A stretch of 45,708 bases of DNA from SIAJ01 sp036266155 (GCA_036266155.1 DATANR010000431.1:1-45708); one strand, 5' to 3'; counted from the stretch's first letter, positions 9,127 through 16,682 are shown. Numbers and translations are program-made. The notes: a model not told the origin generated them from the letters alone.

Positions 9127-9266
9127 GCCCGCGAAAACTGCATTGAAGTGATTACGGAGCAATCAGATGCGCCCAAAATCGCGATCCGCAATTCTAGCGC
9201 CAGGGACCTTCGAAATCGACCGGCCCACGACGTCGCACGCGAATTTGTCGCAATGAAATGAAACTC

Positions 9267-9555
9267 GTCGACGGGCCGTGGCAGCGTTACGTCCACGACG
9301 CGAATGAGAAGGGCATCGCCGCCGTGCGTTATCCGCGCATCGTCGCCAAGGATGCCGCGAGCGCGGCCAAGCTCAAGAAGCGGACGCTGACGAACCTCTA
9401 CAACGAACGCCCCGCCTGGCTGGCCAACGCCCACCAGCGGCTCGACGCGTCCCGGCGCGCCGGGATTCGCGGCGTATGGGTGGCCGAGCGATTTAACGGA
9501 CGATGACTTGCTGGGGCAATTGCTGGCGTTGAACCTGGAACAGGTCGCGCGGTAG
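9267..9555 (+). pseudogene. 3' remnant of MmeI-like DNA methyltransferase gene, copy A
   Basis: The frame starting VDGPWQRYVHDANEKG and continuing AAVRYPRIVAKD, RTLTNLYNERPAWLANAHQR is the C-terminal part of type IIG/MmeI-like class I DNA methyltransferases (recognised from memory of the family's tail). After LDA the frame is broken; the true C-terminus FAAYGWPSDLTDDDLLGQLL, ending LALNLEQVAR at TAG 9553-9555, is in a different frame. The two parts are separated by about 10 extra bases relative to the expected LDAAVFAAYGW. None of the catalytic methylase part (NPPY-type motif) is present anywhere in the window, so this is a remnant and not a functional enzyme. Confidence 0.75.
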
Positions 9556-9586
9556 AATACTGCCGAATTAATCGCGGAGAGGAATC

Positions 9587-9832
9587 ATGGAAAAGAACGG
9601 CTCGGTTCTCGCGATGAATCAACGCTTGGCTCGAAAGGTCAGGCGGGAAGGGAAAGCGAACCCGAAGTCTCCGTATGCCAATCGGTTCGTCGGCATTGCC
9701 AATGGCAAGGTGGTGATCATTGCCGATACGCTTCGCGAAATGGCGCAGCGGCTGCGAAAGATTGAGCCCGACGCGTCGAAATGCTACGCGGTCGACGTGG
9801 CTGCGGATTACGATCGCGTCTACGAGGTCTGA
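9587..9832 (+). CDS. Small DUF5678-like protein, cassette copy A
   Basis: 81 residues; ATG 9587 follows a GGAGAGGA ribosome site. The centre (SPYANRFVGIANGKVVIIAD followed by a helix with LREMAQRLRKIEPDASKCYA) has the pattern of DUF5678-type small proteins: 'Y-x-G-K-W-V-x-I-x-N-G-x-V', then an amphipathic helix. The N-terminal helix is rich in Arg/Lys (MNQRLARKVRREGKANPKSP), and the end is acidic-aromatic (YDRVYEV). The copy 976 bp downstream has the same length and ends. In cyanobacteria and planctomycetes I recall such proteins directly upstream of a retropepsin-like gene, as here. Molecular function is unknown; co-translation with the protease suggests a partner, substrate or chaperone role. 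Confidence 0.75.
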   Translation: MEKNGSVLAMNQRLARKVRREGKANPKSPYANRFVGIANGKVVIIADTLREMAQRLRKIEPDASKCYAVDVAADYDRVYEV

Positions 9833-9843
9833 GGTGCCATTTC

Positions 9844-10232
9844 ATGCCGCCCGCCAGATGGCCGTTGCGCAAACGCCGTCCTCATGTCGAGATTACGCTG
9901 CCCCAAGCCAAAGTAAGACGAAAACGGCGCCTGGTCGCGGACACCGGCGGAGGATCTGATGATTCGCCCTTTGAACTTTTGCTCGTCGAAAGCGATTGCA
10001 TTGCTTCGGGCGGGTTTTTGGAAGGACTTGTCAGCATCAGCGGCTCGTTTTCAGGATGGTTCAACGTCTACACCATTGAAGTTCGAATCCCGCGCTTAAG
10101 GTTTGGGACGAGGTCAAGGTGGTTGGAGTTCCGAAGGTTCCAAACGGATTCGACGGTATTGCTTGCTTCAAATTCCTCAATCGCTTTCACTACGGCAACT
10201 TTGGCGATGCGAACACCTTTGGGCTTGAATAG
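9844..10232 (+). pseudogene. Retropepsin-like aspartyl protease, cassette copy A, frameshifted
   Basis: The frame opens at ATG 9844 (MPPARWPLRKRRPHVEI), 12 bases after the DUF5678-like stop, and contains LVADTGGGSDDSPFELLLVE, where ADTGG corresponds to the catalytic D-T/S-G of aspartyl proteases. Near 10105 the frame is lost by one base: the continuation VGVPKVPNGFDGIACFKFLN, then YGNFGDANTFGLE and TAG 10230-10232, is in the next frame. Joined, the product would match copy B along its whole length (about 130 residues). Either the gene is inactivated or one base was missed in sequencing; the site is not a long homopolymer, which favours a real lesion. Confidence 0.75.
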
Positions 10233-10240
10233 GCGCCAGC

Positions 10241-10529
10241 GTCGACGGGCCGTGGCAGCGTTACGTGTCCGATGCGAACGGGAAGCGCATCGGCGCCGTG
10301 CGTTATCCGCGCATCGTCGCCAAGGATGCCGCGAGCGCGGCCAAGCTCAAGAAGCGGACGCTGACGAACCTCTACAACGAACGCCCCGCCTGGCTGGCCA
10401 ACGCCCACCAGCGACTCGACGCGTCCCGGCGCGCCGGGATTCGCGGCGTATGGGTGGCCGAGCGACTTAACGGACGATGAGTTGCTGGGGCGGTTGCTGG
10501 CGTTGAACCGGGAGCGAGCGGCGCGGTAG
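10241..10529 (+). pseudogene. 3' remnant of MmeI-like DNA methyltransferase gene, copy B
   Basis: Same tail as copy A, beginning at the shared GTCGACGGGCC word 8 bases after the copy A protease stop. It carries the identical frame disruption after LDA (the same bases tcccggcgcgccggga), then FAAYGWPSDLTDDELLGRLL and LALNRERAAR up to TAG 10527-10529. About 20 differences from copy A are visible by eye, clustered at the two ends. Because the lesion is shared, duplication or gene conversion happened after the methylase tail had already lost its frame. Confidence 0.75.
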
Positions 10530-10562
10530 AATTCCACTCACCTTTGGTTGTCGGAGGGAGTC

Positions 10563-10808
10563 ATGGAAGCGAACGGATCGATTCGCACGATGAACAGACG
10601 TCTGGCGCAAAAAGTCAAGCGTGAGGGAAAGGAGAATCCGAAGTCGCCGTACGCCAATCGCTATGTGGGGATTGCGAATGGAAAGGTCATCGTGATTGCC
10701 AAGACGTTGGGTGAAATGATGAAAGCGCTCCGCAATTCTGAGCCGGACTCTGCAAAATGTATCGGCGTTGATCTCGTTGGCGATTACGACCAAGTTTATG
10801 AAGTTTGA
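10563..10808 (+). CDS. Small DUF5678-like protein, cassette copy B
   Basis: 81 residues; ATG 10563 with a GGAGGGA ribosome site 5 bases upstream; a TTG at 10548 is in frame but poorly placed. The sequence parallels copy A: basic N-terminal helix (MNRRLAQKVKREGKENPKSP), the YANRYVGIANGKVIVIAK core, a short helix (LGEMMKALRNSEPDSAKC) and the DYDQVYEV end. Charged and aromatic positions are retained while many codons differ, which suggests selection on the protein. The next gene starts 11 bases after its TGA, so the two are co-transcribed and probably function together. Function is not known. Confidence 0.8.
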   Translation: MEANGSIRTMNRRLAQKVKREGKENPKSPYANRYVGIANGKVIVIAKTLGEMMKALRNSEPDSAKCIGVDLVGDYDQVYEV

Positions 10809-10819
10809 GGGCCGATTTG

Positions 10820-11212
10820 ATGCCGCCGGTCAAATGGCCTTTGCGCAATCGACGGCCCATGGTCGAGTTGTCGCTCGTATCCCCTAAAAAGAAACGCCGA
10901 CGACGCCTCGTGGCTGATACTGGTGGCGGTTCTGATCAAGCGCCGTTCGAACTCGTACTCCTCGACTCAGACTGTCAGTACACCGACGTCGCGATCGAGG
11001 GCCAAGTTCAACTCTCCGGCGCCTTTGTCGGTTGGTTCAATGTGTACTCAATGATCGTCCGCATCTCGGCGTTGGGTTTTGAAGACTCCGTCTTGGTAGC
11101 TGGTGTTCCCAAGGTGCCAATTGGTTTCGATGGCATCGCCTGTTTCAGGTTCCTCAATCGCTTCCGTTACGGCAATTTCGGCGATCGCAATCACTTCGGC
11201 CTTGCGAAGTAA
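10820..11212 (+). CDS. Retropepsin-like aspartyl protease, cassette copy B (intact)
   Basis: 130 residues from ATG 10820; the in-frame TTG at 10805 overlaps the upstream gene and is less likely. Motifs: LVADTGGGSDQAPFELVLLD with the catalytic ADTG (Asp about residue 35), a beta-rich centre (GQVQLSGAFVGWFNVYSMIV), and a C-terminal GFDGIACFRFLNRFRYGNFG that matches the flap and helix end of single-domain retropepsins ('G-x-D-x-L-x-x-F'). Such enzymes act as homodimers. No signal peptide or membrane segment is present, so it should be cytoplasmic. Its partner is presumably the DUF5678-like protein encoded just upstream. The substitution of the usual DTGA/DTGS by DTGG is noted. Substrate is unknown. 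Confidence 0.75.
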   Translation: MPPVKWPLRNRRPMVELSLVSPKKKRRRRLVADTGGGSDQAPFELVLLDSDCQYTDVAIEGQVQLSGAFVGWFNVYSMIVRISALGFEDSVLVAGVPKVPIGFDGIACFRFLNRFRYGNFGDRNHFGLAK

Positions 11213-11220
11213 GTCGCGCC

Positions 11221-11337
11221 AACTGGCTGCCCCCCGAGTGGACGAACACTGAGGTGCTCGAATTTCCCGGCAGCGTCGACGGGCCGTGGCAGCGTTACGT
11301 TCACGACGCGAACGATAAGGGCAGCGGCGCCGCGTGA
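11221..11337 (+). pseudogene. Methyltransferase gene fragment, copy C (internal part only)
   Basis: Starts 8 bases after the protease stop and extends further 5' than copies A and B: LPPEWTNTEVLEFPGSVDGP, then WQRYVHDANDKG, still in the MmeI-like methyltransferase frame, before diverging to SGAA and TGA at 11335-11337. It therefore holds upstream sequence that A and B lack and lacks the tail that they keep. The following 11338-11522 shows no gene I can support. Confidence 0.6.
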
Positions 11338-11522
11338 CCGGGGGCCGCTACTTTCTGACTGCCGCCGAATCCGCCGCCCGTATAAAGATCACCTTCCATC
11401 TGCCAGACAATGTCGCAATCGAGTCGGCGCTTGGCCGTAACGTGTGATTCCGTCGCGTTGAGCGAACAGCGGCCGATGTTCTTCGCTTTTCTTTCCCGTA
11501 CCCGCGGATTTTCAGTGTCTTG

Positions 11523-11535
11523 TATACTACGCGCA
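11523..11535 (+). promoter_or_regulatory. Possible -10 element giving a leaderless sigma-factor transcript
   Basis: TATACT at 11523-11528 is a good -10 hexamer, and the A of the sigma-factor ATG is 7 bases after it, where transcription would start. No ribosome site precedes the ATG. No convincing -35 box is seen at the standard spacing, so confidence is low. Confidence 0.35.
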
Positions 11536-12152
11536 TGTTGTGGGAAGGAATAACTGCCCTCATCGCGAACGCCAAAGGCGGAGATGCCGAGGCGTTGGAA
11601 CGCCTTTATCGGGTCGTTCAACCATACTTACTGCGGCTGGCCCAGCAGACGCATGGACCGGGCTGGCCGGACAAAAGCGTTTCCGATCTCACGCAGGAGA
11701 CGTGGTTGCACGCCTGGCGAGCGCTGGATCAATTTCACGGCGCCGACAACGACGCCGATACGGGAGCGTTGCTTCGAGCCTGGTTTGCCCGAACCATGAA
11801 GAATCTCTGGCTGAATCAGCGGCGCAATGATCAGGCCCAGCGGCGGATGCCCGCGGCCGGCATCGTCTCGCTCACGCGACCCGAGGATACATCCGGGGCC
11901 ATGCACGACCCCGCCGCCCGCGATCCGTCACCAAGCACAAACGTGCGGGAAAAGGAAGGGCGAGAGTTGCTCGAACAGGCCCTGGCACGGCTGCCCGATT
12001 CCGTCGATCGCGAGATTTTGCGTCTGCGGTTCTTTGAAGCTCTGTCGTTCGCCCAGATCGGTGCGCGACTTGGCCGCGATGAGAGCACGATCCGTTACCG
12101 GTTGCAGCGGGCATTGGAATTCCTGGGAGACGAGTTGAAAGCCGAGTCATGA
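11535..12152 (+). CDS. ECF-like RNA polymerase sigma factor
   Basis: 205 residues from ATG 11535; the open frame extends 5 codons upstream to a TTG inside the putative promoter. Region 2: DAEALERLYRVVQPYLLRLA, LTQETWLHAWRALDQFHG, then LLRAWFARTMKNLWLNQRR. A variable linker (residues about 105-145) joins it to a well-formed region 4: LEQALARLPDSVDREILRLR, FFEALSFAQIGARLGRDEST, IRYRLQRALEFL, a helix-turn-helix for -35 recognition. The TGA at 12150-12152 overlaps the ATG of the downstream kinase (ATGA), giving the same coupled sigma/kinase arrangement as at 5126-9009. The pair is probably regulated together by the signal the kinase senses. Confidence 0.9.
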   Translation: MLWEGITALIANAKGGDAEALERLYRVVQPYLLRLAQQTHGPGWPDKSVSDLTQETWLHAWRALDQFHGADNDADTGALLRAWFARTMKNLWLNQRRNDQAQRRMPAAGIVSLTRPEDTSGAMHDPAARDPSPSTNVREKEGRELLEQALARLPDSVDREILRLRFFEALSFAQIGARLGRDESTIRYRLQRALEFLGDELKAES

Positions 12153-15100
12153 ACGAAGCCGGCAACGCGCCGATCGGCATCAATTCCGCCGACTCAGGCC
12201 CCGACGAATCACGCCTTCAAGAGATCGTTGACGATTTTCTGTCGCGCGTGGCGGCCGGTGAATACCCGGATGCCAGCGACTACGTCCTCGACAACCCATC
12301 GCTGGCGGCACGGCTCGAAAGTCGCCTCGAAGCGGTTCGGTTCCTGCAGTTTGCGACCACGCAGCCGACTCAACCGGCCGCGACCTACACCATACCCACG
12401 GTCGTCGGCCGGTACCGAATCGAGAAACTCGTCGGCAGCGGCGCGTCGGCTGACGTCTATCGCGCCTACGATCCAAAGTTCCAACGTTTTGTGGCGCTCA
12501 AGGTCTTCAAGGGGCTCGGTCCCACGGGATCGGATGCGCACGAACGCTTCGAACGCGACGCGCGCATCGCTGCTCAGCTCAGGCACCCGAACATCGTTCC
12601 GCTCCACGAAACCGGCGAGCAAGGCGACCTGCGCTTCATCGACATGGAACTCGTCGTCGGCGAAACGCTTGAATCACGGATTCTGCGACGCCCCGGAGCC
12701 TGGGAACCGCGCGTCGCCGCCGAACTCATCCAGAAGCTTGCGCTGGCTCTCGATTACGCGCACCGCGTGGGCATCGTTCATCGCGATGTGAAGCCGTCCA
12801 ACGTTTTGATCGACGAACGCGATGAACCACAGCTAACTGACTTTGGCCTGGCTCGACTCGGTACTGATCAAACCCTGACGGCGCACGGGCAGATCATTGG
12901 CACACCCATCTACATGTCACCCGAGCAGGCGGAAGGCAGCGGTCACAAGGCCGACCAACGCTGCGATGTTTATAGCCTGGGCGTGATCCTCTATCGATTG
13001 CTCGCTGGCCGGCTGCCATTCGAGCGAACCGATTCGATGGTGGCTCTGTTAGCCCGAATTGTTTCGGAGACGCCGCCGAGCCTTCGATCGATTGACGCGA
13101 AATTGCCGCGCGATCTCGAGACGATCTGTCTCAAGGCCCTGGAGAAAAAACCAGTCGACCGCTTCCCCGCCGCGGCCGCCTTTGCCGATGAGCTGCGGCG
13201 CTGGTTGACTCATGAACCGTTGACCATTCGTCCGCCGAGCGCGATGGATCGCGTCCGCCGATGGACGCGCCGGCACCGTCCGCTCGCGCGACTCAGCGGG
13301 GCATTTGCCGTGCTGCTCCTCACCACCAGTTGCATCTTCGGATATGCGATCTGGCAACAGCGCGAGCATCGGCACAGCGCCGAACTGCGTGAAGCTACGC
13401 ATAAGCAGCAAGCCGAGGCGGCCCAGGAACTCGAACGCCGCGAGAGCGAACGGCGGACCGAACTCGAAGCATGGTCGCTTTTGATCCGCGCTCGCCAGCG
13501 GATGGCCATTCCGACGGCGGGCCGGCGCAGTCAGGCACAACGACTCCTGCTGGACAGCGCCAAGCTGCGCAAACAACTGCCTCCCGGTGGGGCCGCCGAA
13601 CTGCTCGCCCTGGAAACACGCTCGATCTTCGCGAACTCGCTTGGCAATCCCGAATTGTCCATCGAGCCGAGTGACTGGCTATTGCCGGGCAACTTCACGA
13701 TGGGCTGGCGTGCGGCGATTCATCCGGACGGGAAATCACTGGTCGTCGGCACGCCTCGCGGTCCGATCCGCTGGGTGAGCGGGCAACCTTTCTCCGTCAT
13801 CGAGGGAATCGATGAAAAGAAGCCGCGGCCCCGGCTCATTTATCATCCCGACGGAAGATATCTCGCCATCGCGCCGGGCGACGGCGGCCTGCAGCTCTGG
13901 GACGAAGCCGCCAGTCATCAAATAGTTGTCCTCGACCCGTCATCCGGCAGCCAGTTCCTCGACTTTGTGTTCGTGGGCAAACAATTGTGGGCGTGTCGCG
14001 CTGACGGCGCCATATTGACGTGGTCGACACCAGATTGGCTAGCGTTGCCGCACCGCAATCTCAATATCGGCGCCGTGACTGCAGCGCGGTTCAACGACGA
14101 CGCGACGTTGCTGGCCGTCGGCACGAGCGACGGAACCGTTCACTGGTGTCGAACGCAGGATGGCCATTCGCTGCGGCAAATTGCAACCGGCCGCTTTGCG
14201 ATCGATGCGCTGGCCTGGTCGCCCGACAGCTTCTACATAGCGGTCGGCACACATAACGGCACTGTGCAGATTTGGAATCGCGACGGACTGCTGCGCCGGG
14301 AAATCTCAACACCGGCCGCGGGTATTGCCGCGCTCCATTTCCACAGCAACGGTCAATGGCTGATTGCCGGCGGCCGGAGCGGCGCGATGCAAGTTTGGAA
14401 CGCCGACACGGGCGAGCCGGTGCTCAATGGGCCCGACATACCGTGGACATTCTCGCGTGATGGCACACGCGCCGCCGGAGGCAATGCGGAGGGCGTCTCA
14501 TTTCTCGAGTTCGCGCCGACGAGCAACGTCAGGCAACTTGCGGGCCATCGGTCGATCATCGCACACTCGGTGTGGTCGCGCGACAGTCGCTTTCTGGCGA
14601 CTCTCGACGGCCACTACGAAGTCCGCGTCTGGGACGTTCAAAAGAGCTGCACGATCGCCAGTTTCAAAGTGTCCTCGAGTCAGTACGCCGTTTCGAACGC
14701 GGCGCTCGCACTCGATGCGGACGGCACGCATCTCGCTTACGCCAGCAGCGGCGAGAAGGGTTTGCTCGAAATCTTTGATGTGGTGAAGGGCGTGCCGATC
14801 GCGACTCATTCACTCGCGGACGGCTTCGTGCGGCTCGGCCACGATGGACAGCGGTTCGTGATTGTCCGTGAGGAACGAACTGACCGTTCTCTGCGCACGC
14901 TAACCGCCACGTTCATGCCTACCGACGTCGACTTCGATTGGCATGAACTCCGGCCAATGGTCCCCAATGAAGAGATGTTCCACGCCTCGGACCTGACGCC
15001 AGATGGCCGGTATTACCTGTGGTCAGGTCCACGGCTGCCGCCCGAGAGGATGCGCGTCGAAGTCTACGACGTTTTCACCAATCGACTGGTCCGCCGGATT

Positions 15101-15517
15101 GACTGCCCGCACGAAAAGAAACTGGAGAGTTGGGGGAGTACAATCAGTGGCGATGGCCGCCAAGTGTGGATTCAAGGCACGGTGTCGCCGTTCATTCAGC
15201 ATGAAGTCTTCGGAAGTGCGCCGCCGATCGACGTAATGGAATGGCGAATCCCTTCGCCGGATCGTCGATGGTTTGCCACCAACGGGTTTGCCGACGCGAT
15301 GCTCGGCAAGGCGCCGATGCAGTTTCTGCGCCGAAGCCCCGATGAGCGGCCCTGGCTGCAATTCACCAACGGCGATCTGGACGGCATGGGCAAGGCCGCC
15401 TTCAGCCCGAACAGCCGGTACGTTTCCTGGATCGGTCCCGGCCACCATTTGACGGTTGTCGATTTGCAAAGACTGACGCCCGAAATCGAGGAATTCGACC
15501 GTTTGCTTGAGAAATAG
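12149..15517 (+). CDS. Membrane Ser/Thr protein kinase with WD40-type sensor region
   Basis: 1122 residues. An acidic N-terminal segment (about 1-85, DFLSRVAAGEYPDASDYVLD) precedes a Hanks-type kinase domain at about 88-355: LVGSGASADVYRAYD glycine loop (third glycine replaced by Ala), VALKVFKG, HRDVKPSNVL with His211, DFGLA starting at 231, GTPIYMSPEQ, and ETICLKALEKKP. A membrane segment follows at about 381-401 (AFAVLLLTTSCIFGYAIW), then a charged coiled-coil-like helix (about 405-450). The C-terminal 600 residues contain degenerate WD40 repeats (SPDSFYIAVGTHNGTVQIWN, WSRDSRFLATLDGHYEVRVW). The architecture matches the other kinase-WD40 gene in the window without the zinc finger. The starting ATG overlaps the sigma stop. 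Confidence 0.9.
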   Translation: MNEAGNAPIGINSADSGPDESRLQEIVDDFLSRVAAGEYPDASDYVLDNPSLAARLESRLEAVRFLQFATTQPTQPAATYTIPTVVGRYRIEKLVGSGASADVYRAYDPKFQRFVALKVFKGLGPTGSDAHERFERDARIAAQLRHPNIVPLHETGEQGDLRFIDMELVVGETLESRILRRPGAWEPRVAAELIQKLALALDYAHRVGIVHRDVKPSNVLIDERDEPQLTDFGLARLGTDQTLTAHGQIIGTPIYMSPEQAEGSGHKADQRCDVYSLGVILYRLLAGRLPFERTDSMVALLARIVSETPPSLRSIDAKLPRDLETICLKALEKKPVDRFPAAAAFADELRRWLTHEPLTIRPPSAMDRVRRWTRRHRPLARLSGAFAVLLLTTSCIFGYAIWQQREHRHSAELREATHKQQAEAAQELERRESERRTELEAWSLLIRARQRMAIPTAGRRSQAQRLLLDSAKLRKQLPPGGAAELLALETRSIFANSLGNPELSIEPSDWLLPGNFTMGWRAAIHPDGKSLVVGTPRGPIRWVSGQPFSVIEGIDEKKPRPRLIYHPDGRYLAIAPGDGGLQLWDEAASHQIVVLDPSSGSQFLDFVFVGKQLWACRADGAILTWSTPDWLALPHRNLNIGAVTAARFNDDATLLAVGTSDGTVHWCRTQDGHSLRQIATGRFAIDALAWSPDSFYIAVGTHNGTVQIWNRDGLLRREISTPAAGIAALHFHSNGQWLIAGGRSGAMQVWNADTGEPVLNGPDIPWTFSRDGTRAAGGNAEGVSFLEFAPTSNVRQLAGHRSIIAHSVWSRDSRFLATLDGHYEVRVWDVQKSCTIASFKVSSSQYAVSNAALALDADGTHLAYASSGEKGLLEIFDVVKGVPIATHSLADGFVRLGHDGQRFVIVREERTDRSLRTLTATFMPTDVDFDWHELRPMVPNEEMFHASDLTPDGRYYLWSGPRLPPERMRVEVYDVFTNRLVRRIDCPHEKKLESWGSTISGDGRQVWIQGTVSPFIQHEVFGSAPPIDVMEWRIPSPDRRWFATNGFADAMLGKAPMQFLRRSPDERPWLQFTNGDLDGMGKAAFSPNSRYVSWIGPGHHLTVVDLQRLTPEIEEFDRLLEK

Positions 15518-15597
15518 ACGCAATTCTCTCCCTCTCGCAGTTCACCTTCGTGTCTCAACTATTAACGCTCAAAGCAATCCAAAGTTGGAGACACACA

Positions 15598-16062
15598 ATG
15601 TCGTGGCGCAACGCAATCCTTGCAACATTGCTGCCAACGCTCGCCTTAGCCGGATCCGCCCGTGCCGACGACAAGGAAGATGCCAAGGCCGAACTGAAGA
15701 AGCTCGCCGGTGACTGGTACAAATCGCATGGTCTCAGCGGTGGGTTCGTTGTCACGGTACAAGGCTTCTCACTCGTGATGTTTTTTCAGGATGATCAGGT
15801 GAAGTCGGGCCGCATGTTTGGCCCCGAGGACGTGAAGTCCCTCGACACGTGGAAGGTCACCGTCGATCCCTCCAAGTCCCCCAAGACAATCGACATGACC
15901 AGGACCAAGGATGGCAAGACAGTGAAACGGATCGGCATCTACGAGTCGAAGGACAACGATCTCAAGTTCTCATGGGCGGAAGACGGCAAGGAACGGCCGA
16001 CGAAGTTCGACGACAAGACAACGGCAATCGAGTTCTACTACCGCATGGAAAAGAAGAAGTAA
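15598..16062 (+). CDS. Secreted TIGR03067-type protein
   Basis: 154 residues from ATG 15598 (GGAGA upstream), giving a clean signal peptide MSWRNAILATLLPTLALAG with cleavage after SARA. The mature part reads as a small lipocalin-like beta-barrel of the planctomycete TIGR03067 group: an opening LKKLAGDWYKSHG in place of the usual 'LQGTW', then SPKTIDMTRTKDGKTVKRIG, IYESKDNDLKFSWAEDGKER and PTKFDD near the end. Family members are numerous paralogous exported proteins with no known function. The gene starts 80 bp after the kinase gene on the same strand and might be co-transcribed with it. No catalytic motif is evident. Confidence 0.75.
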   Translation: MSWRNAILATLLPTLALAGSARADDKEDAKAELKKLAGDWYKSHGLSGGFVVTVQGFSLVMFFQDDQVKSGRMFGPEDVKSLDTWKVTVDPSKSPKTIDMTRTKDGKTVKRIGIYESKDNDLKFSWAEDGKERPTKFDDKTTAIEFYYRMEKKK

Positions 16063-16189
16063 CCCCGAGACGCTCGATCGCCCATTCTCGGTGACTCCCG
16101 CAACTACTTTCCTTCGAGGCCGCCATGCCCATCCGCGTTCGATGCCCGCGGAACGAGGCTGGCGATAGACGGCACTGAGATGTGCAGCA

Positions 16190-16438
16190 TTCAACTTTCA
16201 GATTCCAAAGTCGAATGGTGTGGTCCCGGCTGCATGACGCGAGGCGACGACTGTCCGGGCTGAAGGAGGCTTTGAAGACGGTATCTTGATGACCGACAAA
16301 ACGGGCAACCAACTCGTACGTTCGCGCGTCCATGAGCAGCAGCGTTTTGTCATCAGGATCCAGCGTGGCGAGCCAACGGCCATCGGGGCTGTAGGCTAAC
16401 GGCCTGCCTTCAGTTGAGTGAAGCGTTTTCCCAGACTC
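16190..16438 (-). pseudogene. WD40 repeat fragment
   Basis: On the minus strand, 16438-16190 encodes two clear WD40 blades: ESGKTLHSTEGRPLAYSPDG, RWLATLDPDDKTLLLMDA and then FVGHQDTVFKASFSPDSRRL, ASCSRDHTIRLWN. Neither a start nor the rest of a propeller is present: upstream the frame dissolves into Arg/Gly-rich non-coding-like sequence, and downstream it runs open into the neighbouring gene's antisense. This is a remnant of a larger WD40 protein gene, cut at about 16440 where the plus-strand fragment begins. Confidence 0.6.
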
Positions 16439-16654
16439 GATAGCGTCCAGGCCCAGGCGGAAGTCCACGGCAGCAAAATCCACGTGGACTTCAGTATGAG
16501 TGAGGAGCTGAAGGCGATCTTGGCGGCCAACACCACGGCCACCAACGCCAGCAACGCCCCGACCGGTGCCCTCGGTCTCGACGCGATGTCGAAAGACGGC
16601 AACTACACGCTCGGGGCCTCGGCCTCGACTAAGCTGTTCAACACGACGAAGTGA
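16418..16654 (+). CDS. Unknown short protein or C-terminal gene fragment
   Basis: The open frame ends at TGA 16652-16654, 28 bases before a strong terminator, which argues that it is (or was) the end of a real gene. The first part (from GTG 16418) overlaps the WD40 remnant on the other strand; an ATG at 16496 would give 52 residues. The readable part is SKIHVDFSMSEELKAILAAN, then a Thr/Asn/Ala-rich stretch and YTLGASASTKLFNTTK. I do not recognise the family. It could be the tail of a longer gene whose 5' part was replaced by the WD40 fragment. Confidence 0.35.
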   Translation: MKRFPRLDSVQAQAEVHGSKIHVDFSMSEELKAILAANTTATNASNAPTGALGLDAMSKDGNYTLGASASTKLFNTTK

Positions 16655-16682
16655 CCGGCTCTTTATGACTTCCTCATCGTCC

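Larger units (their letters stand above)
9267..11337 (+). repeat. Tandem array: methylase tail + two-gene cassette, about 2.1 units of about 1 kb
   Basis: Three copies of a methyltransferase 3' tail start with the same word GTCGACGGGCCGTGGCAGCG at 9267, 10241 and 11275. The first two are each followed by a small DUF5678-like gene and a retropepsin-like gene; the third is truncated. Periods are 974 and 1034 bp. By eye the first two tails are about 93% identical, with a central stretch of over 100 identical bases, while the cassette genes are only about 70% identical. Each tail begins 8-9 bases after a protease stop codon, so the cassette and tail are cleanly abutted. Confidence 0.8.

Noticed and set aside
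9073..9261. 62-residue plus-strand open frame upstream of the cassette array
   Set aside because: It begins inside the stem-loop after the kinase gene, has no ribosome site and no recognisable motif.
10078..10100. AGTTCGAATCCC, which looks like a tRNA T-arm
   Set aside because: It lies within the coding part of the retropepsin copy A that aligns with copy B, and I could not build an acceptor stem or anticodon arm around it.
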